Assembly (NCBI GenBank): GCA_963169255.1
Contig: CAUJEJ010000067.1
Location: 1 to 45,908, forward strand
Direction of reading: 5' to 3'
Length of the DNA: 45,908 nt
Source: Actinomycetota bacterium
Lineage (GTDB): Bacteria > Actinomycetota > Actinomycetes > S36-B12 > UBA10799
Shown here: positions 1 through 9,664 of the stretch, piece after piece
Layout of the letters: each line of letters begins with the position of its first letter
Position numbering within the stretch: position 1 is the first letter of the stretch
The notes under the pieces: model-generated
What the model saw: the letters and a program-made list of their open reading frames with translations, nothing else
What the model was told of the DNA's origin: nothing
The model's database searches: none
Position numbers and translations under genes: made by a program

Positions 1-110
1 AAGGTAGAGGCAGCGACTCGCACTCGATAGCCCGCGCTGATATCTGAGCGAAGTTCGTCGCCAAGAAGCTCATTCACGTTGTCGATGATTCGCATTCGAA
101 ACTCCGCCAT
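1..110 (-). CDS. N-terminus of a helicase with probable PLD-like N-terminal domain (SNF2/DEAD type), runs off left edge
   Basis: Reverse complement of 110..1 reads MAEFRMRIIDNVNELLGDELRSDISAGYRVRVAAST..., resembling the 'MRIIDNxNxLLGDDLKxxLxxGxxLxIAAS' N-terminus of PLD-containing helicases. Only ~36 codons visible. Start could be 110 or 95. Confidence 0.5.
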   Translation of the reverse strand, partial: MAEFRMRIIDNVNELLGDELRSDISAGYRVRVAAST

Positions 111-347
111 ACAAGGCGGACCGCCCTGCGCCGCCGAACTCATTGAGGACAACATCAACAATAGCTGCGATGTCTGACCGAAGTAACGCCAGCAACAGCG
201 GCATTAGATCGAAGGGGTGTCGCCGCCCGCAGTATCGTCCGTTGGGCTGCGGAGTCGACCTGAAACGGCCACGTACCACCGGTTGTGGACGGTAGCCAGA
301 CCGTAGCGGAAGGTGTCAACCAGGTTGAGACAGGTTGGGTTTGAGTT

Positions 348-1355
348 CTAGGTAGGCGTGGCGGGCTCCGTTTCGGGTTTGTTGATCCAGACGGCATTGC
401 TGATCTTCGGTGGCGTGGGCGGTTTGGTGACGAAGCGTTCCGGGTGTGCTGCGTAGGCGGCGTCGAGGGTGCTGGCTCGTTGCCGCCGGATCTGGTCGGC
501 GGTGCCGTAGTGGACGCTTGCCGGGGTGTGCCAGCCGATGCCGCAGTGGCGGTGATCGTGGTTGTACCAAGTGAAGAATTTCTGGCAGAACCCGCGCGCG
601 GCCTCGATGGTCGCGAACGTTCCGGGAAAGTCCGGCCGGTACTTCATCGTTTTGAACTGTGATTCAGAAAATGGGTTGTCATTCGGGACATGCGGGCGGC
701 TGTGAGATTTGGTGACACCGAGGTCAGCGAGGAGAAGCGCAACCGGTTTCGATGCCATCGATGAACCCCGGTCGGCATGCAGGGTGAGCTGTCCGCGATC
801 GATGTTCTGTTTCGCGGCGGTCTCCGCGATCAGTACCTCGGCCAGGGTCGCACGCTCGTGTGGCGCGAGCATCCAGCCCACGACATAGCGCGAGTGAATA
901 TCCAAGATCACATACAGGTAGAAGTACGTCCATTTTGCTGGCCCGTGCAGTTTCGTGATGTCCCATGACCACACCTGGTTTGGTGCCTCGGCGATCAGTT
1001 CAGGTTTCACCGATGCCGGATGAACGGCCTGCGCCCGGCGTTCCCCGTTCTGCCCCGCAGCGCGCAGCAGCCGGTGCATCGTGGACACCGAACACAGATA
1101 CCGGCCCTCGTCGAGCAGGACGGCGTAGACGCTCGCTGGTGCCATCTCAGCGAAACGTTCACTGTTGAGGGCACCGAGCACCGCGGCACGTTCGTCCTCA
1201 CTCAACGCCCGCGGTTGCCGCTTGCGCGGGCATGGGACCCGCGCTGGTGGGGTGGTTCTGCCACGGTAATGCGACGCGCGGGAACGGCCCGTGACCTCAC
1301 ACGCCCGCACCCGTGAAACACCAGCGTCAACGAGTTCACTGATCGCAGTTTCCAT
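348..1355 (-). CDS. IS3-family transposase OrfB (rve integrase core)
   Basis: WSWDITKLHG..., DIHSRYVVGW, HADRGSSM, NPFSESQFKTMKYRPDFP: DDE catalytic motifs present. ATG at 1355 overlaps OrfA stop; TTG 3 nt upstream is an alternative. Confidence 0.92.
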   Translation of the reverse strand: METAISELVDAGVSRVRACEVTGRSRASHYRGRTTPPARVPCPRKRQPRALSEDERAAVLGALNSERFAEMAPASVYAVLLDEGRYLCSVSTMHRLLRAAGQNGERRAQAVHPASVKPELIAEAPNQVWSWDITKLHGPAKWTYFYLYVILDIHSRYVVGWMLAPHERATLAEVLIAETAAKQNIDRGQLTLHADRGSSMASKPVALLLADLGVTKSHSRPHVPNDNPFSESQFKTMKYRPDFPGTFATIEAARGFCQKFFTWYNHDHRHCGIGWHTPASVHYGTADQIRRQRASTLDAAYAAHPERFVTKPPTPPKISNAVWINKPETEPATPT

Positions 1356-1816
1356 CAAGGCTTCAGCGTCGAGTCGGTGTCCGCGCTCTTGGAAAGATCT
1401 TCCAAAAGCGCGGAGAGTTTTGCTTGAACGTCAATCACCTTCCGCGACTGCGCGAGCTCGGCTTCTAGCCGCGTGTTCGCCGCCTTCAACGCCGCGAGCT
1501 CCTTGCCTGCCGTATCCGGTTTCGGGCCCGGACGTTTAGCCGCGAACGGTTCGCCCTGGCTGGCAGCGGCCTGGGCCTTCCACTTACCGACCAGCGAGGA
1601 ATACAGCTTCTCCCTGCGCAACAGCGCACTGCGATCACCACGAGGTGTCGCCTCATACTCAGCCAAAATCTTCTTCTTGTACGCGGCAGTGAACGTTCGT
1701 TTCACGGCCCGCGCCGCGACCTCAGGGTCAGGTGAATCTTCCATCCTGCCAGCATCGTGCACACCAGCAACAGCAGTCATTTCCAACGACATGATCATCA
1801 ACTCCCATGCCCTCAA
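1355..1816 (-). CDS. IS3-family transposase OrfA (HTH + coiled coil)
   Basis: KRTFTAAYKKKILAEYEA... followed by a leucine-rich coiled coil; directly upstream of OrfB. Start codon uncertain. Confidence 0.85.
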   Translation of the reverse strand: MRAWELMIMSLEMTAVAGVHDAGRMEDSPDPEVAARAVKRTFTAAYKKKILAEYEATPRGDRSALLRREKLYSSLVGKWKAQAAASQGEPFAAKRPGPKPDTAGKELAALKAANTRLEAELAQSRKVIDVQAKLSALLEDLSKSADTDSTLKP

Positions 1817-1819
1817 AAC

Positions 1820-2062
1820 TCACACATCAGAACAGCAACGCTGTCTCACCTGACGTTGACACAGAGGGTGCCCCCTTGCCGTCGCTTCCAGCGGTGTTCG
1901 TTGTTTGAGTTCCCATTCTTCGACTTCCTTTTCTATCCATTCAGGAGATCCGCTCAGTCCGCTGAGGCGGAGAGGCATAGGGAAACCGGGCTGGCGCACG
2001 CGCCTGTCTACGGTTCGCAGGTTGCGGTTCCACCGCTCTGCGAGACCCTGACGACCGATCAT
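1820..2062 (-). CDS. AlpA/excisionase-like small HTH protein, C-terminus interrupted by the IS
   Basis: In-frame part of ORF 1820..2335 reads MIGRQGLAERWNRNLRTVDRRVRQPGFPMPLRLSGLSGSPEWIEKEVEEWELKQR..., an AlpA-like pattern (LAxRW..RTVxRRV..PGFPxPxRLSG..W...EVExW). The IS end at 1862 lies in the last codons. Confidence 0.5.
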   Translation of the reverse strand: MIGRQGLAERWNRNLRTVDRRVRQPGFPMPLRLSGLSGSPEWIEKEVEEWELKQRTPLEATARGHPLCQRQVRQRCCSDV

Positions 2063-2291
2063 CTTTGCCACGTTCGTCGATATCGGCTGTGGATGAAACC
2101 CAACCCAACCAAGATTCAACGAGCGTCGCAGGCGCGCTGCAGCTACCCACATCGGAGCAGGTTGGACGCCATAAACGGAGATGGAAAGCGCTCCCTCGTG
2201 GCTGTCCGTCGACCCGCGTGCGTACCGAACGTGCGTAGTAGATCTGTAGTAAAGACTGAGGGGGTAGCTCAATTCCCTCGTGAAATCGTCA

Positions 2292-2347
2292 TAGAGCGAC
2301 CCCCTCCTAAGGGGTAGGCCGGGTGTTCGATTCACCCTCGGGGCACC
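2292..2347 (+). pseudogene. tRNA-Arg(CCT) 3'-half remnant (candidate att scar)
   Basis: Anticodon stem-loop ACCCC-CTCCTAA-GGGGT (2299-2315), variable loop AGGCC, T arm GGGTG-TTCGATT-CACCC (2321-2337), 3' acceptor TCGGGGC-ACC. Upstream sequence does not supply a pairing 5' acceptor and the D region is aberrant. Confidence 0.65.
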
Positions 2348-2418
2348 TCACCACGTGTTTGGTGCGCACGCATCCGCGCCAGCGCCTTCCCGTCAACATC
2401 GACCTCAGGTAGTCACAT

Positions 2419-3249
2419 TCACATTGACATGTCCGTCGACTCCCCAAGGTGCGTCGCGGATTGGCACGTGGGGCACCACCATGTTCGCCGCTGCTCCGGG
2501 GCAGTGCCTTGCGCAGCGACTCTGATCGCTGTCCCACACACTCGGCACGGTTGGCCGTGGCGCCCATAGACCCACAACGGATGCCGCGGATCACCCGTCG
2601 TCACACGCTTCGGCCCCTGCCGATTTGCCATCAGCAACTGATGCGCGTTCGCGACGATCGACGATAGTTCAGGCACCGCTGACACCGGCACCCATGGGTT
2701 CGTTCGTGCCAGGAAGCACAGCTCGCTCTTGTAGACATTTCCGATACCGGCGAGCACACGTTGGTCGAGCAACACTGAACCAATTTGGGCGGCAGGTCTT
2801 GCTTCAAGGTTCGCCAGTGCACGTGCTGGATCCCAGTCCGCACCCAGCAAGTCTGGTCCCAAGTGTGCGAGGCGCTTGGACGCTTCGGCTGGGCTGAACA
2901 CATCAACATGGGGCAGCCGGTACCCGACCGCTGCGGCGGTTGGCGTCTTGATGACGGCACGTATCTGGTGTCCGGGGCCACCGCTCCATCGGTCTGACAT
3001 TTGGTAGATCCGCCACGCGCCATCCATGCCGAGAGTGCTGTGGACAATCACCGACGGCGGTGAATCCCCGCCGTCCGCGACGTCAATGAGTAAGTGCTTG
3101 CCGCGGGATCGAACGCCGAGCACGTGCTTGGACGCAAGGCTGACTGTAGCGAAGCGTGGGACCCGGAAGTCGGTAGCGACAAGTTGGTGGTCGCGCAACT
3201 GTTCATCGAGCTGCCGGGCAACGCGCCAAATCGTGTCGCCCTCCGGCAT
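2419..3249 (-). CDS. Fpg/Nei family DNA glycosylase (endonuclease VIII-like)
   Basis: Starts MPEGDTIWRVARQLDEQL; C-terminal zinc finger CRVCGTAIR...WWCPTCQ. The ORF track extends further upstream but MPEGDT is the catalytic N-terminus. Confidence 0.93.
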   Translation of the reverse strand: MPEGDTIWRVARQLDEQLRDHQLVATDFRVPRFATVSLASKHVLGVRSRGKHLLIDVADGGDSPPSVIVHSTLGMDGAWRIYQMSDRWSGGPGHQIRAVIKTPTAAAVGYRLPHVDVFSPAEASKRLAHLGPDLLGADWDPARALANLEARPAAQIGSVLLDQRVLAGIGNVYKSELCFLARTNPWVPVSAVPELSSIVANAHQLLMANRQGPKRVTTGDPRHPLWVYGRHGQPCRVCGTAIRVAAQGTAPEQRRTWWCPTCQSATHLGESTDMSM

Positions 3250-3400
3250 GTGATTCAGGGTAGTCGCAGGGCCGATGATTGCTGCGTCGCACCAGCCTGA
3301 CCCGTCGCAGAACGTCATCACGGCACCAGCGGAAGCGCACCGATACGCTGCGGGTTGTCGGCAGAGAAAGTAAGGCTGCAGCGCGAAGGATGGAGACGTC

Positions 3401-4747
3401 ATGGCGAATGTCCACGTCACGAGCTCGGGCCCTGATAACGCGCCCGACTCCACGGTTGACGTGGTGGTCGTTGGTGCAGGGCTCGCTGGACTCGCTGCCG
3501 CCCGAACCCTGACCAAAGCCGGTCTAACCGTTCAAGTTCTCGAAGCGGCCACAATAGTCGGTGGTCGGGTACGCACCGATGTCGTCGACGACTTTCGACT
3601 CGATCATGGGTTTCAGCTCTACAACCCCGCCTACCCCGAAGGTCGACGTGTGTTCGACTACGCAAACCTTGACCTGTTGACGTTCACTCGTGGTGCACTG
3701 ATTGGGCTCCCGGATCGAAGCTGGTTGCTAGCCGATCCCCGGAAGGAACCGTTCGCGGCGGGAGAGGCGATCCGGGCACCGGTCGGGTCACTGCGGTCGA
3801 AGCTGCGGTTCGTCCAGTACGCGCTTTCCCGCGAGCACATGAAGCCGGAATCGCTGATCGATCAAAGTGACTGCAGCTCACTTGAGGCTTTGCGGGCAGC
3901 AGGCATCTCCGACTCATTCATCGATACCGTGTTGCAGCCGTTCCTCGCGGGGGTCTTTCTCGAGGCTGACCTAGCGACTTCGCGGCGCTTCATGGACCTG
4001 GTTCTGCGTTCGTTTGTGCGGGGCACCCCCAGCGTCCCGGCCCGAGGCATGCAGGCCCTGCCAGACCAACTCGCTGCTGGACTCCCAGCGGGCACGGTGC
4101 GGACCTCGGTCTCGGTCGCTGGCATCAGCGGCCCGGATTCGCCGACCGGCTCGAATCCGGTTCGCATCGGCACGAATGCCGGAACGGTGAGGGCACACGC
4201 GGTGGTCATCGCCGTTAACCCGAGTGCGGTCGGCACACTGGTCGACGGTTTCACTGCACCTCAGATGAACTCCGTGACGACGTGGTACCACCGTGCGAGC
4301 CAGTCGCCAGCGGAACTGACTCGGGGCAAGCCCGTGTTGGTTGTTGATGGTCGCGGCGCGCAGCATGGCCCGCTCGTGAACTCGGTCGTCGTGAGCCACG
4401 CGGCGCCGGCGTATGCCCCGATGGGCTCCGCGCTAGTGTCCAGCAGCGCGCTCGGCGTTCACGACGACGTCGCCTCGGATGAATCAGCTCTGCGCCACGC
4501 GGAGTTCCTGCACCGGGTTCCAACGGCTCGCTGGGAACTTGTGGGTAAGTACGTGATTCCCGAAGCCCTGCCTGCAACCGCTGCCCCATTGAATGTCCGC
4601 AAGGAGGTGCGCCTTGGTAACGGCCGATACCTGGCCGGGGACCATCGCGACACTCCAAGTATTCAAGGAGCGCTCGTCAGCGGTCGGCGTGCGGCACAGG
4701 CCGTGATCGCCGACCTCCGCGACCGAAATGCGAGTAGTCAACCCTAG
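3401..4747 (+). CDS. FAD-dependent amine oxidase / protoporphyrinogen-oxidase-like
   Basis: VDVVVVGAGLAGLAAARTLTKAGLTVQVLEA Rossmann motif; C-terminal YLAGDHRDTPSIQGALVSGRRAA. Confidence 0.9.
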   Translation: MANVHVTSSGPDNAPDSTVDVVVVGAGLAGLAAARTLTKAGLTVQVLEAATIVGGRVRTDVVDDFRLDHGFQLYNPAYPEGRRVFDYANLDLLTFTRGALIGLPDRSWLLADPRKEPFAAGEAIRAPVGSLRSKLRFVQYALSREHMKPESLIDQSDCSSLEALRAAGISDSFIDTVLQPFLAGVFLEADLATSRRFMDLVLRSFVRGTPSVPARGMQALPDQLAAGLPAGTVRTSVSVAGISGPDSPTGSNPVRIGTNAGTVRAHAVVIAVNPSAVGTLVDGFTAPQMNSVTTWYHRASQSPAELTRGKPVLVVDGRGAQHGPLVNSVVVSHAAPAYAPMGSALVSSSALGVHDDVASDESALRHAEFLHRVPTARWELVGKYVIPEALPATAAPLNVRKEVRLGNGRYLAGDHRDTPSIQGALVSGRRAAQAVIADLRDRNASSQP

Positions 4748-4820
4748 TCACCAGCCGCGCGGATTCGACAGGCTCGGTCGGTGATGCGCCAGTGGCCGGC
4801 GATGCTGCGAAGATTCCGGC

Positions 4821-5921
4821 ATGCGGACTGTTGCTGGAATGTGGACGTGGACTGAGGACGTCACCATCAACGAGTCCTGGCCGATGGTGCTCTTCGGGGT
4901 CCTTGGCGTGCTTGTGCTGGTGTGGTGCTGGCGCCGACGCCGCAACCACAAGCGTTGGTACTTCTGGCCACTGCCGTTGTTGTTGCCCTGCTTACTCCTG
5001 ATCGCAGGTTCCGCCGCAAACAACCACTTCGGGCTGTACGTCCGCCTCGGCGACCTCTTTGATCAATACCCATTCCCGACGGCGTCGGCCTCGACGCTGT
5101 CCGAAACCGCGGGCAGCTTCCCGCAGGGTGTCTCAGTCGCGACCCAGATCCCCGGTACCCAAAGCGGTGTCGGGATGCACCCTGCGTTCATCTGGCTGCC
5201 ACCGCAGTACTTCGAGGAGCCAACCAAACGCTTCCCCGTGGTGTACCTGCTGCCCGGCTCACCTGGCACCTCCGCAGACTGGTCGACTGGAGGAAACGCA
5301 CCCACAACCGGGCTAACGAACGCGCAGGCAGGGAACCCGGCCATACTCGTGTCCGCGAGTGTCGGGGAGAACCAACTCTCAGACACCGAATGCGTCAACG
5401 GCGCTCAGGGCAACTGGCAAACCTACCTGGCCGTGGACGTCCCGGCGTACGTCAATGCGAACGCGCGAACCCTCACCGGCAAGCAGAACCAGGCAGTCGC
5501 TGGCCTGTCGATGGGCGGCTACTGCGCGCAGGCACTGAGCTTGCGGAACCCCACCACTTTCGGTCTGTTCGGGAACTTCTCCGGAACCACGATGCCGACG
5601 TATGACGGTGGAATGCAGGCACTCTTCGGTGATCAAGATGACCTCACAGCAACGGTCAACAGCTACACGTCTGACTGGATCATCACGAATCAACCGGCCT
5701 CCCGATCCGTCATTGGCAAGGTAGTAACCGGCGCGCAAGATGACCCGGCGCTACTGCAGGACGAGTCCCAATTCGTGGCGAAGGCACAGGGGTTTGGGAT
5801 GAACGTCTCGATGGTGCAGCCACCTGGTGACCACAGCTTCTACTTGTGGACCACTGCTCTCCAAATCTGGCTGCCGTGGGCACTCGAGCAGATGGGCAAA
5901 CCCACAGTCATTGCTCCATAG
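4821..5921 (+). CDS. membrane-anchored esterase of the antigen-85/EstD alpha/beta-hydrolase family
   Basis: N-terminal TM helices, nucleophile elbow GLSMGGYCAQ, terminal GDHSFYLWTTALQIWLPW. Confidence 0.85.
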   Translation: MRTVAGMWTWTEDVTINESWPMVLFGVLGVLVLVWCWRRRRNHKRWYFWPLPLLLPCLLLIAGSAANNHFGLYVRLGDLFDQYPFPTASASTLSETAGSFPQGVSVATQIPGTQSGVGMHPAFIWLPPQYFEEPTKRFPVVYLLPGSPGTSADWSTGGNAPTTGLTNAQAGNPAILVSASVGENQLSDTECVNGAQGNWQTYLAVDVPAYVNANARTLTGKQNQAVAGLSMGGYCAQALSLRNPTTFGLFGNFSGTTMPTYDGGMQALFGDQDDLTATVNSYTSDWIITNQPASRSVIGKVVTGAQDDPALLQDESQFVAKAQGFGMNVSMVQPPGDHSFYLWTTALQIWLPWALEQMGKPTVIAP

Positions 5922-5975
5922 CCCGCAGGGACGGAACGAATTGCGAACACCCAGCCCAGCGACGAAGGTTGCCCT

Positions 5976-6365
5976 ATGGCGATCGCAACAAGCACTGACA
6001 GCGCGTACGTAACTCAGATCTCGTCCGGAGGATTCGACTTCACCTCCGACACCACATGGGCCGACCGTGGTGGTGAAACCGCACCTACACCCCATGACCT
6101 GTTGGACGCCTCGCTCGCCGCGTGCATCGCGATGACGGTAAGGATCGCGGCTGATGCACGGCAGACTGCGCTAGATCGCGTGACGGTAGAGGTCATCAAC
6201 GACGACGAGAACCCGGCCTCGAGTTCGTTCCACTGCACGGTCACCCTCGAAGGCGACCTTTCCGAGAAGGAACGCGCGGGCCTACTCCGGGTCGCTCACG
6301 CGTGCCCGATCAGCAAGTTGCTCAGCAAGACGATCGAGATCGGAATCTCTGAGGCGAGCAGCTAG
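5976..6365 (+). CDS. OsmC family protein
   Basis: PTPHDLLDASLAACIAMTVRIAADARQ and HACPISKLLSKTIEI motifs. Confidence 0.9.
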   Translation: MAIATSTDSAYVTQISSGGFDFTSDTTWADRGGETAPTPHDLLDASLAACIAMTVRIAADARQTALDRVTVEVINDDENPASSSFHCTVTLEGDLSEKERAGLLRVAHACPISKLLSKTIEIGISEASS

Positions 6366-6370
6366 TCAGG

Positions 6371-7987
6371 TCACTCCATCGGCACTGCGGCATCGTCAGC
6401 TAGTGAATCGGCGACGTCCTGTCGCTTGCGCAGCGGCACTTCCTTGAGGAAGAACGACAGCACGAATGCGAACGCCATAAATGGCACCGCGAAGAGGAAC
6501 GTGTTGTCGATCGCGTGGGACATCGCGGTCAAGACGTGGTCCTGCACATCTGGCGGCAACGCAGTGATATTGCTAATTGACGATGTGAGCTCGCCACCAT
6601 TCGCGCCAACAAGCGGAACCCCGGGCAGTTCCAACGCGAGTTGCGCTGCCAGTTGCGCAGTCCACACTGCTCCGAACACGGCAGTTCCAAAGGAACCACC
6701 GATCGACCTGAAGAACGTCGACGTACTCGTTGCGGCTCCGAGCTGGCGCTGTTCGACGTTGTTCTGGACCGCGATAATCAAGACCTGCATCACGTTTCCG
6801 AGGCCCGCGCCGAGAATCAACATCGCCGCGGAGAGGTACCAGAGGCTCGTGAACTGATCCACCCTGGACAACATCAGGAGACCGATGGTTGCCAGCCCGG
6901 TGCCGATGATCGGAAAGATCTTGTACTTGCCCGTTCGAGTGATCAACCGGCCGCTGAGGATCGAGGTGAAGAGCAGCCCGACCATCAACGGGAGAAGCTG
7001 CAATCCCGCAACTGTCGGGCTTGCCCCGCGCACAACCTGCATGTAGATCGACAAGTAGACGATCGCGCCAAACAGTGAGAACCCAACAACGAACCCGATG
7101 GCCGACGACACCCGCATCACTGGCAGGCGGAACATATTCATCGGAATCATCGGCTCGGGATGGCGCAACTCCTGCAAGACGAACAAGACCAGCACCAGCG
7201 TGCCGCCAACTGCAAGTCCGACGATCTGCGGCGAACCCCAGTCGTAGCGCTGCCCTCCCCAGACAGTGACCAACAGCAACAACACCACACCAAGTACCAA
7301 GAGACATGCCCCGAGCCAGTCAATCTTGTGTTTGCGTTTGTGAACCGGCAGGTGCAGGACCGCACCGAGGACGAGGAAAGCCGCAACGCCGATTGGCACG
7401 TTGATGTAGAACACCCACCGCCACGACAGATGCTCGGTGAACAACCCGCCCAGCAGCGGGCCGATCACACTCGCGACGCCGAACACCGCGCCAAACAGTC
7501 CGCTGTATTTACCGCGTTCACGAGGCGGCACGATGTCCGCTATCACCGCGAGCACCAACACCATGAGTCCACCCGCACCCAGACCTTGCAGCGCGCGAGT
7601 GGCGATGAGCTCCCACATGTTCTGCGACAGCCCGGCCAGCATCGAGCCAATCACGAAGACAACGACTGACGACTGAAGCATGAGCTTGCGGCCGTAGAGG
7701 TCGCTGAGCTTGCCCCAGATCGGCGTGCTCGCGGTTGATGCCAACAAGTAGGCAGTGACGACCCATGACAGTTCGTCTAGACCACCGAGCTCGCTGGTGA
7801 TTGTTGGAAGCGCGGTCGAGACGATCGTCTGATCGAGCGCGGCCAGCAACATCGTCAGCATCAACGCTGACAAGATCCACCACAGTCGGCGCGAGTTCTC
7901 GCTAATCGCTTCGTTCTGCAGCGTTACGTCTAATTGCTCCGCCTGCGCACCTTCACTCACAGCCGAATGATCGCACTCACGCCCCAC
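6371..7987 (-). CDS. MFS drug-exporter, DHA2/EmrB-QacA family
   Basis: [13 protein letters not shown], 14-TM-like hydrophobicity, [14 protein letters not shown]. Confidence 0.93.
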   Translation of the reverse strand: MGRECDHSAVSEGAQAEQLDVTLQNEAISENSRRLWWILSALMLTMLLAALDQTIVSTALPTITSELGGLDELSWVVTAYLLASTASTPIWGKLSDLYGRKLMLQSSVVVFVIGSMLAGLSQNMWELIATRALQGLGAGGLMVLVLAVIADIVPPRERGKYSGLFGAVFGVASVIGPLLGGLFTEHLSWRWVFYINVPIGVAAFLVLGAVLHLPVHKRKHKIDWLGACLLVLGVVLLLLVTVWGGQRYDWGSPQIVGLAVGGTLVLVLFVLQELRHPEPMIPMNMFRLPVMRVSSAIGFVVGFSLFGAIVYLSIYMQVVRGASPTVAGLQLLPLMVGLLFTSILSGRLITRTGKYKIFPIIGTGLATIGLLMLSRVDQFTSLWYLSAAMLILGAGLGNVMQVLIIAVQNNVEQRQLGAATSTSTFFRSIGGSFGTAVFGAVWTAQLAAQLALELPGVPLVGANGGELTSSISNITALPPDVQDHVLTAMSHAIDNTFLFAVPFMAFAFVLSFFLKEVPLRKRQDVADSLADDAAVPME

Positions 7988-8041
7988 GACATGTCGCGTC
8001 GATATTGCCGCTGTGACGAAGGGAACGAACCAAGCCGCCTA

Positions 8042-8056
8042 GCCTCGCGCCGAGGC
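8042..8056. terminator. short hairpin downstream of amidohydrolase
   Basis: GCCTCG-CGC-CGAGGC perfect inverted repeat just after the minus-strand stop at 8069. Confidence 0.4.
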
Positions 8057-8068
8057 AAAGCGGTCGAG

Positions 8069-9664
8069 CTACGCGCTCCAGGCGACGGTGCCGTCAATTC
8101 GCGTTTCGTGCACAGTGATGTCTGCCCAGGTCGACGGGTCGGCTTCCCACGGATTCGCCGACAGCAACGCATAGTCGGCCTTCTTCCCGACTTCGAGGGT
8201 TCCGCGATCGTCACCGTGTACCTGCCACGCCGCGTCACTGGTCACAGCACGTAGTGCAGCTTCCGGGCTGACGCGTTCTGCTTCGTTCAATACGTCGCCA
8301 CCATCGCGCAGCTTTCGTTCGACTGCCGTGCGCGCTGAGAGCAGCGGCTGCATCGGGCTCACCGAATAGTCGCTGTGAAGCGATGGCCGAAGCCCCGCTG
8401 CCAATGCGCTCGCAACGCTGTCCAACTCGTTTGCCCGCTCGGCACCAATGATGTAGTCGCGGAACACGCGACCCCAGTAGTAGACGTGGTTCATCAGGAA
8501 GCTCGGCTGCACCCCGATCCGCGCCATACGCTCGAAGTGCTCGGACGTCGCGAGCGAGCAGTGTTCGATGCGGTGGCGGTGATCACCGGCGTCAGCGGTA
8601 TCTCCGAGTGCTTGCTCGTACGCGCTCACCACCATGTCGATTGCCGCGTCACCATTGGCGTGGGTCATCACTTGCCAGCCGGCGTTGTGGCCTTCTTTGA
8701 TGAGCTCAATGCACTTCTCGATATCCATGTTTGCGTGACCCCGGTTGTCGGGCTGGCCGACGTAGGCGTCGCGCATGTAGCCGCTGCGGCCTTGGTTTGA
8801 TCCGTCCGACAGCACCTTCCATGCGACAGCGCGCACCATGTCGTCGCCCGCGCCTGGGGTCACGCCAGCCGATGCCCATGCTTCGTTGCCCAGCATCGCG
8901 TGTTGGGCCGTCGAGATCCGCACCGGCAAACGGTTAGCCGCATTGAGTTGGGTCAGCAGGGAAAACTCACCCGGCCCCATCACTGCACCCGTCAGGCCTT
9001 CGCGCATCGAGGTGACGCCGACCGAAGCAGCCTTGTTCATGATGTCGATCAACCCGGCCGCCAATTGTGCTTGGCTCCGTTGCGGGATGACCGCCATAAA
9101 CTTCAGGATCGCGCCGGATTCGCCAACGATTCCGTTCAGCTTGCCGTCAGTTTTGCCGAAGAATCCGCCCGGCGGATCTGGTGTTTCTTCCGTGACACCC
9201 GCAAGCTCGAGCGCTTTGGAGTTCACGTACAAGTAGTGCATCGATGCGTTCAGAACACCGACTGGGTGCTCGGTGCTCACCTGGTCAAGAATCGCCCGCG
9301 TCAATTCAGGCTCACCCGGGTAGAGGCTTGGATCGAACAGTTGGCCCTGGACCCAGTCGCCTGCTGCAGTGTTCGCGGCTTCAGCTTTGAGCTTCGCGAC
9401 CACATCATCAAAGGTGGGGTTCTCGATCGCCGAACAGTTCAGCCAACTGTCTGCCAGCACCGTCGACCAGAGATGCATGTGCGGCTCAACAAAGCCGGGG
9501 ACGATGAAACCGTCGCCGCCGTCGACGATTTGAGTTGTCGGATCCTTGAGGCCCTCAACGTCACTCGCCGAACCAATACCGATGATGTTGCCACCCTTGA
9601 TCGCCATCGCGTCGGCGGTGGGATTGCTGGCATCACCCGTTGCAATCTTCCCGTAGACGATCAT
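8069..9664 (-). CDS. amidohydrolase family protein (YtcJ-like)
   Basis: MIVYGKIATG...GGNIIGIG, GFVEPHMHLWS, HRIEHCSL, LHSDYSVSPMQPL. Start at 9664 chosen; ORF open to 9988. Confidence 0.88.
   Translation of the reverse strand: MIVYGKIATGDASNPTADAMAIKGGNIIGIGSASDVEGLKDPTTQIVDGGDGFIVPGFVEPHMHLWSTVLADSWLNCSAIENPTFDDVVAKLKAEAANTAAGDWVQGQLFDPSLYPGEPELTRAILDQVSTEHPVGVLNASMHYLYVNSKALELAGVTEETPDPPGGFFGKTDGKLNGIVGESGAILKFMAVIPQRSQAQLAAGLIDIMNKAASVGVTSMREGLTGAVMGPGEFSLLTQLNAANRLPVRISTAQHAMLGNEAWASAGVTPGAGDDMVRAVAWKVLSDGSNQGRSGYMRDAYVGQPDNRGHANMDIEKCIELIKEGHNAGWQVMTHANGDAAIDMVVSAYEQALGDTADAGDHRHRIEHCSLATSEHFERMARIGVQPSFLMNHVYYWGRVFRDYIIGAERANELDSVASALAAGLRPSLHSDYSVSPMQPLLSARTAVERKLRDGGDVLNEAERVSPEAALRAVTSDAAWQVHGDDRGTLEVGKKADYALLSANPWEADPSTWADITVHETRIDGTVAWSA

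Larger units (their letters stand above)
313..1862 (-). mobile_element. IS3-family insertion sequence
   Basis: OrfA+OrfB transposase bounded by inverted repeats GTGTCAAC (313-320) / GTTGACAC (1855-1862), extended imperfectly (CAGGTTGAGACAG vs CAGGTGAGACAG). Confidence 0.85.

Noticed and set aside
1820-2335. Full 171-aa ORF as a single protein
   Set aside because: Its 5' half crosses the tRNA remnant and has no coding character; only the AlpA-like 3' part is retained.
3250-3516. N-terminal extension of the Nei/Fpg ORF
   Set aside because: The family needs Pro2 right after Met (MPEGDT), and the extension overlaps the divergent FAD oxidase gene.
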